A stretch of DNA of 48,272 nucleotides from an uncultured Hyphomicrobiales bacterium (GCA_903839845.1 CAIMEA010000210.1:1-48272), one strand, 5' to 3'. Shown: positions 37,729 through 46,044, numbered from the stretch's first letter. The notes: a model not told the origin generated them from the sequence alone. Numbers and translations: made by a program.

Positions 37729-37847
37729 CGTCATGCCCGGCCTTGTGCCGGGCATCCACGTCTTGGCCGCAAAGAAAGTCGTGGATGGCCGGGTCATAGG
37801 CGTCCGAAAGGACGCCGTCCTTTGGACGTCTATGCCCGGCCATGACG
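37729..37847. repeat. Dispersed palindromic repeat inside the etfB-etfA operon
   Basis: Outer ends CGTCATGCCCGG (from 37729) and GCCCGGCCATGACG (to 37847) are inverted copies; inside are GCCCGGC/GCCGGGC stems and GACGCCGTCCTTTGGACGTC-type hairpins, related to repeat units at 25921-26043. It fills most of the 180-bp gap between etfB and etfA. Confidence 0.8.
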
Positions 37848-37882
37848 AAGAAATAAATTCAGCGACAAGAAGCTTCGTCATC

Positions 37883-38632
37883 CTAAATGACTCCCGCTTC
37901 GTCTTTAAGCTTGGCGACAAGTTCGGCGACCGAGCCGACCTTGACGCCGGATTTGCGGCCGGCCGGTTCGCTGGTCTTGATCACTTCAAGGCGCGGCTTG
38001 GTATCGACGCCGTAATCCGCCGCGGTCTTTTCCTCGATCGGCTTTTTCTTCGCCTTCATGATGTTCGGCAGGCTCGCGTAGCGCGGCTCGTTGAGGCGCA
38101 GATCGGTGGTGACGATCACCGGCGCTTTCAACTTGACGGTCTGCAAACCGCCGTCGACTTCGCGCGTCACCGAAACGCTGTCGCCATCGATGGCGATCTT
38201 CGAGGCGAAGGTGCCCTGCGCCCAGCCGAGCAGCGCGGCGAGCATCTGGCCGGTCTGGTTTGAATCGTCGTCGATCGCCTGCTTGCCGAGAATGACGAGG
38301 CCGGGCGTTTCCGCCGCGACAATGCCTTTGAGAATTTTCGCCACCGCCAAAGGCTCGACGATGCCGTCAGCCTTCACCAGGATGCCGCGGTCGGCGCCCA
38401 TGGCGAGCGCGGTACGGATGGTTTCGGAGGCCTGCGCCGGGCCGATCGACACGACAACGATTTCGGTCGCCTTGCCGGCTTCCTTCAGACGGATCGCCTC
38501 TTCGACGGCGATCTCGTCGAACGGGTTCATCGACATCTTGATGTTGGCGAGTTCAACGCCGGAGCCATCCGGCTTGACGCGAATTTTGACGTTGTAATCG
38601 ACGACCCGCTTCACGGGCACCAGAATTTTCAT
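37883..38632 (-). CDS. etfB: Electron transfer flavoprotein beta subunit
   Basis: 249-aa AMP-binding subunit of ETF. Typical parts are [19 protein letters not shown] at the N-terminus, [20 protein letters not shown], the AMP site region around GADRGILV and [18 protein letters not shown], and the long C-terminal arm [25 protein letters not shown] that wraps the alpha subunit. The ATG at 38632 has AGGGA upstream. A promoter lies about 45-75 bp before it. Partner of etfA downstream. Confidence 0.97.
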   Translation of the reverse strand: MKILVPVKRVVDYNVKIRVKPDGSGVELANIKMSMNPFDEIAVEEAIRLKEAGKATEIVVVSIGPAQASETIRTALAMGADRGILVKADGIVEPLAVAKILKGIVAAETPGLVILGKQAIDDDSNQTGQMLAALLGWAQGTFASKIAIDGDSVSVTREVDGGLQTVKLKAPVIVTTDLRLNEPRYASLPNIMKAKKKPIEEKTAADYGVDTKPRLEVIKTSEPAGRKSGVKVGSVAELVAKLKDEAGVI

Positions 38633-38677
38633 CGTATTGATCCCTGCCGGGTCGTTTTTAAAGGTAGGCGGCCGGTA

Positions 38678-38705
38678 GCTAAAGGCTGCGCCATTGGCCT
38701 GTCAA
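38678..38705 (-). promoter_or_regulatory. Candidate promoter of etfB-etfA-hbd
   Basis: -35 TTGACA (38700-38705), 16 bp, -10 TTTAGC (38678-38683) on the minus strand, 46 bp before the etfB ATG. The -10 box is weak. Confidence 0.5.
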
Positions 38706-38745
38706 CGTTTGTGCTGCGGCGCAGCGGATAGATCGGCCCCAATTG

Positions 38746-39318
38746 TCAGCGATTCTGCCCCGGCATCCACAAAACGTCGGCCATGCCCTTGTCGTTGGCA
38801 TAGCGGCCTGCGACGAACAGGTAGTCGGACAGCCGGTTGACGTATTTCAGCGACGGCGCCGACACCGCCTCGCCGGGCTGGTCCATCAGGGCGACCATGA
38901 TGCGCTCGGCGCGCCGGCAGACCGTGCGCGCCAGGTGCAGATAGGCCGAGGCGGGACTGCCGCCGGGCAGGATAAAGGATTTCAGCGGCGCCAGCTCGGC
39001 ATTGAGCCGGTCGATCTCGGCCTCGAGCCAGGCGACCTGGACATCGGTGACGGTCAACCGGGCGCCGCCGGGGCCTTTTTCCGACAGGCAGAGGTCGGCC
39101 TCGACGTCGAACAGGTCGTTCTGGATGCGGCTCAAGGCTTTATCAAGGGCCGGGTCGCCGGCGGTGTGCAAGCGCACCAGCCCAAGCGTGGCGTTGACCT
39201 CGTCGACGGTGCCGTAGGCCTCGACCCGCAGGTCGTATTTCTTGATGCGCGCCCCCGACCCCAGCGAGGTGGTGCCATCGTCGCCGGTGCGGGTGTAGAT
39301 GCGGTTGAGAACGACCAT
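38746..39318 (-). CDS. pduO: ATP:cob(I)alamin adenosyltransferase, PduO type
   Basis: Makes adenosylcobalamin from cob(I)alamin and ATP, needed by methylmalonyl-CoA mutase and related enzymes. 190 aa. The N-terminal ATP-binding motif is TRTGDDGTTSLGSGARIKK; later segments AYGTVDEVNA, RTVCRRAERIMV and LKYVNRLSDYLFV with the conserved Arg, Asn and Asp match PduO enzymes. The ATG at 39318 starts MVVLNRIYTRTG. It lies between the HIG1-like gene and etfB, an order also known in relatives and compatible with propionyl-CoA or odd-chain fatty acid use. Confidence 0.95.
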   Translation of the reverse strand: MVVLNRIYTRTGDDGTTSLGSGARIKKYDLRVEAYGTVDEVNATLGLVRLHTAGDPALDKALSRIQNDLFDVEADLCLSEKGPGGARLTVTDVQVAWLEAEIDRLNAELAPLKSFILPGGSPASAYLHLARTVCRRAERIMVALMDQPGEAVSAPSLKYVNRLSDYLFVAGRYANDKGMADVLWMPGQNR

Positions 39319-39341
39319 TTTGTCCCCCTGCCCAGATCAGC

Positions 39342-39536
39342 CTAACCCCGGACGATCCAGATCGCCGCCATGATGACGATAATGGCGACGAATTGCAGCA
39401 GGACCCGCAGCCGCATCAGCTTTTGCGACCGGTTGGGCGAGCCGCCGCGCATCATGTTGACGAGGCCGAGCAGCAGGACAATGCCCACTGCCGCGATGGC
39501 GATGGGGACGAGGTAGGTGGTCATGAAATTTGCCAT
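39342..39536 (-). CDS. HIG1-domain twin membrane-helix protein
   Basis: 64-aa protein with two hydrophobic helices (about residues 6-26 and 46-62) separated by a basic loop RGGSPNRSQKLMRLRV, the sequence style of HIG1 domain proteins. Mitochondrial HIG1 proteins act with respiratory complexes; the bacterial ones are of unknown function but often next to the cobalamin adenosyltransferase gene, as here. It is upstream of pduO by 23 bp. ATG at 39536; a later Met five codons in is possible. Confidence 0.85.
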   Translation of the reverse strand: MANFMTTYLVPIAIAAVGIVLLLGLVNMMRGGSPNRSQKLMRLRVLLQFVAIIVIMAAIWIVRG

Positions 39537-39680
39537 GGCCGCCTATTAGCACCGCTCGGCCGGGCGGGCCAACCGGGGACCCTGAGACCCTGCCCGCCGG
39601 CCGCCACATACCTCCGGACTCGCTGTATGGTTGAAACAGGGCTATAATTGGTTGTGTAGAGTTGCGTACGGGTGGGGGTT

Positions 39681-41807
39681 ATGGGGACTGACGTGCGGAC
39701 CGGGGCGGCCGTGGCCCGCCCGGAGGAGCTGTTTGCGCGCGGGGATGCCCAGGAGGCGGGTTCACGGGCCGGCAGCCCGTCCATTGATCCTTCGCTGGCC
39801 GGCGCGGCCGATCTCTGGGCTACCGGCCCGGAAACCGGCGACTGCGGCCAAGGCTTTCCCGAACTCGATTGCCTGCGCCGGCATCTGCCCGCCCGGATTC
39901 TCGCGGCGGCGGAACAGCGCGCCGTGCGGCTGGCGACCGGCGCCGATCGGGTTCTGATCGCCGCCGGGACGCTCGACGAAGAAGCCTATTTGCGAATGCA
40001 AGGCGCGGCGCTTGGCATACCGTTTGAGCCGCTCGACGGCATGCCCCGCGCGCAATGTCCGCTGGACGACGACCGGCTGATCGAGACCGCCTCAACCGGG
40101 CTTCTGCCCTTGACCACCGACGACGGCATCGTGATCGTCGTCGCCCCGCGCGGCGCGGCGGTGCGCAAGATCATCGGCTTGATCGGCGAAACGCCGGGCA
40201 TGGAGAAACGCTTCCGCTTCACCAGTGCCGAACGCTTTACCCGTTTCATCCTGCGCGGCGCCGGCAAACGGATCGCGGCGAACGCCACCGAGACGTTGCG
40301 GCGGGAGCGTCCGATGCTGTCGGCGGCGGCGCGCCTCAACCCCAGCAATCTTGTTTCCTTGACCGTGATCGTGCCGCTGGCAGCCGCCGGTTTTATCTGG
40401 GCGCCGCATATCGCGTCGCACGCTTTTGAAATCGCCCTCGCCGCGGTCTTCGTGGCCTGGCTCGGACTGCGGCTGATCGGCGCCTTTGTGCGCCGGCCAG
40501 CGGCGGCGACGACATCCATCGTCGAAGAAGAGACCCTGCCGGTCTATTCGGTGATTTGCGCCCTGTATCGCGAGGCGGCGTCGGTGAACGGCCTGTTGTC
40601 GGCGATCGAGAAACTCGATTATCCGGTGGAGAAGCTCGACGTCATTCTCGCTGTCGAAGCCGACGACAAAGAGACCCGCGCCGCGATCGCCGCGCGCAAG
40701 ACCCGCCTGCCAATAACCGTGATCGCGGTTCCGGCCTCGGGACCGCGCACCAAACCGAAAGCGCTCAACGTCGCGCTGCCATTCGCGCGCGGCGCCTTCA
40801 CCGTGATCTATGACGCCGAGGACCGGCCGGAGAACGACCAGTTGCTCCATGCCTTGCAGGCGTTCCGCGCCGCCGGCGACGATCTTGCCTGCGTCCAGGC
40901 GCGGCTGTGCATCGACAACACCGCCGACAGTCTGCTGGCGCGCTATTTCACCGCTGAATATGCCGGCCAGTTCGACGTGTTCCTGCCCGGCCTCACCGCG
41001 ATGGGTCTGCCGCTGCCGCTCGGCGGCTCGTCCAATCATTTCCATACCGCCGCCTTGCGCGAGGTCGGCGGCTGGGACCCTTACAACGTCACCGAGGATG
41101 CCGATCTCGGCATGCGGCTTTCGCGATTCGGCTACCGGTCGGAAATGATCGCTTCGACGACGTACGAAGAAGCGCCGGCCTTTATCGGTCCCTGGCTGCG
41201 CCAGCGCACGCGCTGGTTCAAAGGCTGGATGCAGACCTGGCTGGTGCATATGCGCCAGCCGCGCCTTCTGTTGCGCGAACTGGGCCCGGCCGGATTTGTC
41301 GGCTTTCAATTGATGGTCGGCGGCAATGTGCTGGCCGCTTTGGTGCATCCGCTGTTCATGGTGGCGCTGATCGTGGCGATCAAGAACGGCGATTTCATCT
41401 GGCCGGCCGATGACGCGCCGGCCGCCGTGCTCGGCGCGCTGTACGGCACCACTGCGATCATCGGCTATCTCAGTTCGGGCTTTCTCGGCTGGCTCGGATT
41501 GATGCGCCGCGGCCTCGCCTCGGCCGGCTGGGTGCTGCTGCTGACGCCGCTGCACTGGCTGCTGTTGTCGCTGGCCGCCTGGCGCGCGGTCTATCAACTG
41601 ATCGTCGCGCCTTTCGTCTGGGAGAAGACCGCGCACGGTCTGGCGAAAACCTCGCACCGCGCGGCGCGGATGACGCGCGCGCTGCTGGCGCTGGAACGTG
41701 AACTCGACGATCTGGAAAGAAGTGGCAAGCTGCCGGCGATTGACGATACCGCTACAAATACTTCCGCAATTCGGCGGCGGCTTCGGCGGGAGTCCGCTTC
41801 AGGCTGA
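39681..41807 (+). CDS. Family 2 glycosyltransferase with N-terminal MshEN-like domain
   Basis: 708-aa protein. Residues ~60-190 look like a type II secretion GspE N-terminal (MshEN) domain (AYLRMQGAALGIPFEPLDG, LPLTTDDGIVIVVAPRG). Two membrane helices follow (LVSLTVIVPLAAAGFIW and ALAAVFVAWLGLRL), then a GT2 catalytic domain with IYDAEDRPE, the TEDADLG Asp residues and the RQRTRWFKGW motif, and finally four to five membrane helices. This resembles processive cellulose-synthase-like enzymes. The ATG at 39681 is preferred to GTG 39672. The sugar substrate is unknown. Its last 56 bp overlap the SCO1 gene on the other strand. Confidence 0.88.
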   Translation: MGTDVRTGAAVARPEELFARGDAQEAGSRAGSPSIDPSLAGAADLWATGPETGDCGQGFPELDCLRRHLPARILAAAEQRAVRLATGADRVLIAAGTLDEEAYLRMQGAALGIPFEPLDGMPRAQCPLDDDRLIETASTGLLPLTTDDGIVIVVAPRGAAVRKIIGLIGETPGMEKRFRFTSAERFTRFILRGAGKRIAANATETLRRERPMLSAAARLNPSNLVSLTVIVPLAAAGFIWAPHIASHAFEIALAAVFVAWLGLRLIGAFVRRPAAATTSIVEEETLPVYSVICALYREAASVNGLLSAIEKLDYPVEKLDVILAVEADDKETRAAIAARKTRLPITVIAVPASGPRTKPKALNVALPFARGAFTVIYDAEDRPENDQLLHALQAFRAAGDDLACVQARLCIDNTADSLLARYFTAEYAGQFDVFLPGLTAMGLPLPLGGSSNHFHTAALREVGGWDPYNVTEDADLGMRLSRFGYRSEMIASTTYEEAPAFIGPWLRQRTRWFKGWMQTWLVHMRQPRLLLRELGPAGFVGFQLMVGGNVLAALVHPLFMVALIVAIKNGDFIWPADDAPAAVLGALYGTTAIIGYLSSGFLGWLGLMRRGLASAGWVLLLTPLHWLLLSLAAWRAVYQLIVAPFVWEKTAHGLAKTSHRAARMTRALLALERELDDLERSGKLPAIDDTATNTSAIRRRLRRESASG

Positions 41808-42360
41808 ACGGCGCGACGAAGCGGCCCTGCTTGTCCATCAGATAGACCAATGCCGTGTGGTCCATGCTGTAGTCGTCCTTGTCCTTGTCGCTCGGCACCT
41901 TCTTGGCATAGACGCGGTAAGCCCTTTCGGCGGCGTCGATCGCCGCGCGATTTCCCGTGGCGGCGCGCACGCGCGGATCGAAACTCGCCAGATAATCCTT
42001 CAGCGCCGCCGGCGTATCGCGTTCCGGATCGACGGTGACGAAGAGCGCGCCGGCGCGGTCGGCATCCTTGCCGAGCGCGCGCATCAGCTCCGACACTTCG
42101 AACAATGTCGCCGGGCAGACATCGGGGCAATGCGTGTAGCCGAAGAACACCAGGAACGGCCGGCCCTTCAGATCCGCGTCGGTGATCGGTTTGCCGTCCT
42201 GATCGATCAACTGGAACGGTCCGCCGATGGCGGAAGCGCCCGGTGCGCCGCTACCGCCGCCGAGATTGCCGGTGGCGAACAGGAAGACGCCGAGAAAAAT
42301 CACCAGCCCGGTGAGGAAGGCGGCGAGAACGAGGAGGATGTGGGATGCGCGCGTGGTCAT
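41752..42360 (-). CDS. SCO1/SenC family copper chaperone
   Basis: 202-residue frame (about 201 aa) with one membrane helix (HILLVLAAFLTGLVIFLGVF) and a periplasmic thioredoxin-like domain. The copper ligands are present: Cys in HCPDVC near residue 83-87 and His in YSMDHTA near 170. SCO proteins deliver copper to the CuA centre of cytochrome c oxidase. A redox partner, TlpA, is encoded at 32860. The ATG at 42360 starts MTTRAS. It shares a transcript with the 59-aa membrane protein upstream, 16 bp apart. The end overlaps the glycosyltransferase gene tail-to-tail. Confidence 0.94.
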   Translation of the reverse strand: MTTRASHILLVLAAFLTGLVIFLGVFLFATGNLGGGSGAPGASAIGGPFQLIDQDGKPITDADLKGRPFLVFFGYTHCPDVCPATLFEVSELMRALGKDADRAGALFVTVDPERDTPAALKDYLASFDPRVRAATGNRAAIDAAERAYRVYAKKVPSDKDKDDYSMDHTALVYLMDKQGRFVAPFSLKRTPAEAAAELRKYL

Positions 42361-42376
42361 GATCGGCCGCCTGACT

Positions 42377-42556
42377 TTAGAAGCACGCGATCCAGCCGGT
42401 GCGCACCATTTCGAAGAAGACCGTGGAACCGTAATACCCCCACAGTCCGAGCGTGGCGGCCAAAACAAGGCCGCCGATGAGCGCGGCCAGCAGCACAGGC
42501 CAGGTTCCGAAAACGTTGGAAGCAATTGCCAGCATAGCCGCTTTGTCCAATGCCAC
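42377..42556 (-). CDS. Small one-helix membrane protein upstream of SCO1
   Basis: 59-aa protein starting with GTG at 42554-42556 (VALDKAAMLAIAS), with AAGGA about 9 bases upstream. One membrane helix (about residues 20-38, LAALIGGLVLAATLGLWGYY) is followed by a short amphipathic end TVFFEMVRTGWIACF. The sequence style of this C-terminal stretch is common in small proteins of Bradyrhizobium-like bacteria. Because it is co-transcribed with SCO1 it may belong to the oxidase-assembly group, but no function is known. Good reading frame, ribosome site and operon position support it. Confidence 0.7.
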   Translation of the reverse strand: MALDKAAMLAIASNVFGTWPVLLAALIGGLVLAATLGLWGYYGSTVFFEMVRTGWIACF

Positions 42557-42788
42557 GTTGTCCGATCCTTGTCGCAGGGCCTTGATAAAGGTGCCTCGTC
42601 AACCAGATAAGTCCGATCGTACCGTTAGGCAACAAGCGGCGCGGGTAGTTATCCGATACCCGTCACATTAACTATCTTACCATCGATAAGCGCATAAAAA
42701 CCGGGCATTTCCTGACTTTCGTTGACTCAAAAGATTAAAGCCGCAATGAATGAACCTTAGACATTCCGAATTCACGATGGAGCACGTC

Positions 42789-43670
42789 ATGCGAACCGTT
42801 TTGGCCCTGGCCACCGCGATCACACTGTCGGTCGCCGGCTCGGCCGCCTGGGCCCAGAATGCCCCGGCTCCCGCCGCGGCCGCGAAATGCGACAATCCGA
42901 ACGCGCTGGGCGTTGCCCGCGTCGTCGAAATCGACACCACGGGCGGCCCGGGTTTCGGCTTCGAACACTTCAAGGCTTATGACTTCCTGCAGGACAAGGA
43001 AGTCGTGCTGACCTTCGACGACGGTCCGTGGCCGGGCCACACGCCGGCGGTATTGAAGGCGCTGGCCGACCAGTGCACCAAGGCGCTGTTCTTCCCGATC
43101 GGCAAGCATGCCGGCTGGCATCCGGAAATTCTCAAGCGCGTCGTCGCCGCCGGTCATACCGTCGGTTCGCACACCTGGTCGCACAAGGACCTGTCGCGCC
43201 TGACCGCGCAGGAAGCCACCGACGAAATCGAAAAGGGCATCGCCGCGGTGTCGATCGCGCTCGGCGGCAAGCCGATCGCGCCGTTCTTCCGCTTCCCGGC
43301 GCTGCGTCATCCGCCGGAAATGGTGAAGTATCTCGGCGACCGCAATGTCGGCATCTTCTCGACCGATCTCGACTCGTTCGACTTCAAGGTGCGCAAGCCC
43401 GAGCAGGTCATCAAGAACGTGATGAGCAAGCTCGCCAGCAAGGGCAAGGGCATCATCCTGATGCACGACTTCCAACAGACGACCGCGGCGGCCGCGCCTG
43501 AACTGCTCAAGCAGCTCAAGGACGGCGGCTACAAGGTGGTGCAGATCACCGGCCAGACGCCGACCGAGCCGAAGAAGGAATATGTCGACATGGTGCTCAA
43601 GGAAATGGGCGGCGGGCTCGACGAAGCGCGCCCGATGTCGAGCGTGATCAAGACGATCCAGAGCAACTAA
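42789..43670 (+). CDS. Polysaccharide deacetylase family protein (secreted)
   Basis: 293-aa protein from ATG 42789. It has a signal peptide (RTVLALATAITLSVAGSAAWA) and a NodB homology domain: TFDDGPWPGHT with the metal Asp (motif 1), HTVGSHTWSH with two metal His (motif 2) and RFPALRHPPEMV (motif 3). Such enzymes remove acetyl groups from GlcNAc-type polymers or peptidoglycan. The frame is open to 42750; GGAG 8 bases before 42789 favours that start. It is monocistronic and ends at a terminator. Confidence 0.92.
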   Translation: MRTVLALATAITLSVAGSAAWAQNAPAPAAAAKCDNPNALGVARVVEIDTTGGPGFGFEHFKAYDFLQDKEVVLTFDDGPWPGHTPAVLKALADQCTKALFFPIGKHAGWHPEILKRVVAAGHTVGSHTWSHKDLSRLTAQEATDEIEKGIAAVSIALGGKPIAPFFRFPALRHPPEMVKYLGDRNVGIFSTDLDSFDFKVRKPEQVIKNVMSKLASKGKGIILMHDFQQTTAAAAPELLKQLKDGGYKVVQITGQTPTEPKKEYVDMVLKEMGGGLDEARPMSSVIKTIQSN

Positions 43671-43686
43671 TCGCTCGCGTATAAGT

Positions 43687-43723
43687 AAAAGCCGGCTGTG
43701 CGATACCGCGCGGCCGGCTTTTT
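43687..43723 (+). terminator. Intrinsic terminator after the deacetylase gene
   Basis: AAGCCGGC (43689-43696) pairs with GCCGGCTT (43713-43720), followed by TTTG. The stem is preceded by A-rich sequence, so it may work weakly in both directions. Confidence 0.8.
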
Positions 43724-43750
43724 GTTGCCGATTTTTGTCGCGGATTTTAG

Positions 43751-43987
43751 CTACATGCCGGCGGCCTTGCGCAGCGCCTCGTTGATGCGGTCCTTCCAGC
43801 CCGGGCCGTCGTCCTGGAAATGCTCGAGCACATCCTTGTCGATGCGCAGCGACACCATTTCCTTCACGCCCGGCAGCGACGGCGCCGCCTTGGCCGGCGC
43901 TTCCACCGGCTTGGTGGTCACCGCCTTGAACATGGCTTCGGCGTCCTGCCTGCTGTCGCCCATGCGGCGCGGCCGATCGTTTTTCAT
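43751..43987 (-). CDS. BrnA-like (DUF4415) antitoxin homologue without BrnT
   Basis: 78-aa protein. The C-terminal 35 residues (VSLRIDKDVLEHFQDDGPGWKDRINEALRKAAGM) match the BrnA/DUF4415 ribbon-helix-helix domain. The N-terminal half is charged and Pro/Ala-rich. In BrnT-BrnA systems a toxin gene precedes it, but the preceding gene here encodes a 72-aa protein that does not look like BrnT. GGGAG is 9 bases before the ATG and lies in the end of that preceding gene. It may be an orphan DNA-binding regulator. Confidence 0.8.
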   Translation of the reverse strand: MKNDRPRRMGDSRQDAEAMFKAVTTKPVEAPAKAAPSLPGVKEMVSLRIDKDVLEHFQDDGPGWKDRINEALRKAAGM

Positions 43988-43990
43988 GTC

Positions 43991-44209
43991 TTAACTCCCG
44001 TGACGCGGCGGCGGCGTTTCGCGCCAGCCGACGACGGCGGCTTCGATGGCTTGATCGCTCGTACAACTGCGCCACACGGCGTCCTGAAAGCGGCACGCAT
44101 AGGGCAGCAGATAAGTTCCATTGTGGTCTTCGCACAACAACTGCAACGGCAAATCGGGCGGCGGCGGGCCGTCATTGAACTCGCTCAGCCGATGCTGCCG
44201 TGTCGCCAT
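43991..44209 (-). CDS. Small protein of unknown function paired with a BrnA-like protein
   Basis: 72 aa. It contains two Cys (LLCEDHNGTYLLPYACRF and RSCTSD) and ends in WRETPPPRHGS. The segment TYLLPYACRFQDAVWRS looks conserved in style but no family was recognised. It does not show the BrnT motif or the RelE fold. The stop codon lies three bases before the ATG of the BrnA-like gene, so the two are surely one operon. Its role in the pair is unknown. Confidence 0.6.
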   Translation of the reverse strand: MATRQHRLSEFNDGPPPPDLPLQLLCEDHNGTYLLPYACRFQDAVWRSCTSDQAIEAAVVGWRETPPPRHGS

Positions 44210-44332
44210 GTTAACCTGTGCCGGGTTTTGCCGTCTTAACCAGACTATACCAGACGTTCTTGCCTTGTGCCCCCATTTGAGGCCAGAGTTGGCGCCTACC
44301 TCCCAAATCCGAATCAGTCAGGCCCGGGGCAA

Positions 44333-44384
44333 GGCCCCAAGGATTGGCCCAAAGGTTCGGCCCAAAGGTTCAGGCCACAAGTTC
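44333..44384. repeat. Four contiguous 13-bp tandem repeats in a leader
   Basis: Units GGCCCCAAGGATT, GGCCCAAAGGTTC, GGCCCAAAGGTTC and AGGCCACAAGTTC (44333-44384) follow each other without gaps. The two middle units are identical. They lie 38-89 bp before the start codon of the 95-aa protein and after another GC-rich inverted motif GGCCCGGGGCAAGGCC. Confidence 0.8.
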
Positions 44385-44421
44385 GGGCCAGGCACTATCC
44401 AAAAACCACAGGGGCACCTAG

Positions 44422-44709
44422 ATGGATGAAGATGTCCGGAAATCGGTCCGGGCCAATAAGGAATTGGCGCGTATGGCGACGATGAGCATGCCCAAGAAGG
44501 AAGCTGTAGCCGAGCCGGTCACGGCCAAGGCCGGTCAGCACCGCCCGACGCTCGGGCGCTTCCGCCTGCAAGTCGACCGGCAGACCAAAGCGACCTATGC
44601 CTCGATGGATGAAGCCGAGACGGCCGGCAAGGCCATCAAAAAGGCGCATCCGATCGTCCAGGTATCCGTTTATGACGCGGAGCAGAGCGCGCAGACGATG
44701 CTGGACTGA
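44422..44709 (+). CDS. Small conserved-looking protein, function unknown
   Basis: 95-aa charged protein. The C-terminal half (GRFRLQVDRQTKATYASMDEAETAGKAIKKAHPIVQVSVYD) reads as a small alpha/beta fold; the N-terminus is Lys/Arg/Ala-rich. No family was recognised. ATG at 44422; no good ribosome site, but the leader has the 13-bp tandem repeats just upstream, which may take part in control. The fabF gene follows 69 bp later on the same strand. Confidence 0.65.
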   Translation: MDEDVRKSVRANKELARMATMSMPKKEAVAEPVTAKAGQHRPTLGRFRLQVDRQTKATYASMDEAETAGKAIKKAHPIVQVSVYDAEQSAQTMLD

Positions 44710-44778
44710 CACGGTTCGGAGCCGAACGGCATCGCTCCGGGAACTTCGCGACATCGACCGCCGAACCTCAGGAGCAGC

Positions 44779-46044
44779 ATGCGACGCATTGTCGTCACCG
44801 GCTACGGTATCGTATCTCCGCTTGGCTGCGGCGTCGGACTTGTCTGGCAAAGACTGCTCGCCGGCCGCTCCGGCATCAGGCGGTTGTCAGATAACCTCGT
44901 TCCGGACGTGCGCGCCAAGATCGCCGGCATTGTGCCGACAATCGACGAGGACGCCGAAGGCGGTTTCGATCCCGATCGCGCGGTGAGCGCGAAGGATCAG
45001 ATGCGGATGGACCGCTTCATCCAGTTCGCCATGGCCGCCGCCAACGAAGCCATCGCGCAATCAGGCTGGGCGCCTTCGACCGACGCCGAGCGCAACCGCA
45101 CCGCCACCATCATCGCCTCCGGCATTGGCGGCTTCGCCACCATGAAGCAGGCGGTGCACATCATCGACCAGCGCGGCGCGCGCAAGCTGTCGCCGTTCAC
45201 CGTGCCGTCGTTCCTGGTCAATCTCGCAGCCGGGCAAATTTCGATCCATCACGGTTTTCGCGGGCCGATCGGCGCACCGGTCACCGCCTGCGCCGCCAGT
45301 CTGCAGGCGCTCGGCGATGGCGCCCGCCTGATCCGCAGCGGCGAAGCCGATATCGCCGTCTGCGGCGGCTCGGAAAGCTGCATCGAGCGCGTCAGCCTGG
45401 CCAGTTTCGCGGCGGCGCGCGCGCTGTCGACGCATTTCAACGACGAACCGGAGCGCGCCTCGCGGCCGTTCGATACGCAACGCGACGGCTTCGTCATGAG
45501 CGAGGGCTCCGCCGTTCTGGTAATCGAGACGCTGGATCATGCGCTGGCGCGCGGCGCGACGCCGCTCGCCGAAATCGTCGGCTATGGCACCACGTCGGAC
45601 GCCTACAGCATGGCGGCGGCGCCGGCCGATGGCGAAGGCCTGCAACGCTGCATGCGGCTGGCGATCGATGCCGCCGGTATCCAGCCGTCGCAAGTCGGAC
45701 ACATCAATGCCCACGCCACGTCGACGCCGCTCGGCGACGCCGCCGAACTGACCGCGATCCGCGGCGTGTTCAATGGCGCGCGCGTCGCCATCACATCGAC
45801 CAAAGCGGCGACCGGACATTTGCTGGGCGCCGCCGGCGCGGTCGGCGCTATATTCGCGATCAATGCCTTGCGCACCGGGACGCTGCCGCCGACCATCAAT
45901 CTCGAACAGGCCGATGACGTGGCTGCCGATCTCGATCTGGTCGGCCCGCGGGCGCGCACGCAGCCAATCGACTATGCGATGGCCAACGGTTTCGGCTTCG
46001 GCGGCGTCAATGCGTCGCTGTTGCTCAAGCGCTGGACGGCTTAG
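44779..46044 (+). CDS. fabF: Beta-ketoacyl-ACP synthase II (FabF-like)
   Basis: Condenses malonyl-ACP with acyl-ACP in fatty-acid synthesis. 421 aa. The Cys-His-His triad is present: Cys171 in VTACAASLQALGD, His in INAHATSTPLGD and His in TKAATGHLLGAAG with the conserved Lys. The C-terminal GFGFGGVNAS motif is also typical. No acyl carrier protein gene is adjacent, so the enzyme may serve a special lipid; other homologues might be elsewhere in the genome. The ATG at 44779 has AGGAG about 8 bases upstream. Confidence 0.9.
   Translation: MRRIVVTGYGIVSPLGCGVGLVWQRLLAGRSGIRRLSDNLVPDVRAKIAGIVPTIDEDAEGGFDPDRAVSAKDQMRMDRFIQFAMAAANEAIAQSGWAPSTDAERNRTATIIASGIGGFATMKQAVHIIDQRGARKLSPFTVPSFLVNLAAGQISIHHGFRGPIGAPVTACAASLQALGDGARLIRSGEADIAVCGGSESCIERVSLASFAAARALSTHFNDEPERASRPFDTQRDGFVMSEGSAVLVIETLDHALARGATPLAEIVGYGTTSDAYSMAAAPADGEGLQRCMRLAIDAAGIQPSQVGHINAHATSTPLGDAAELTAIRGVFNGARVAITSTKAATGHLLGAAGAVGAIFAINALRTGTLPPTINLEQADDVAADLDLVGPRARTQPIDYAMANGFGFGGVNASLLLKRWTA

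Noticed and set aside
37703-37843. N-terminal extension of EtfA
   Set aside because: It is encoded by the dispersed palindromic repeat and lacks similarity to EtfA; the ATG at 37702 gives the expected length.
43751-44209. BrnT-BrnA toxin-antitoxin system
   Set aside because: The partner lacks the BrnT fold signature, so a standard BrnTA call is not justified.
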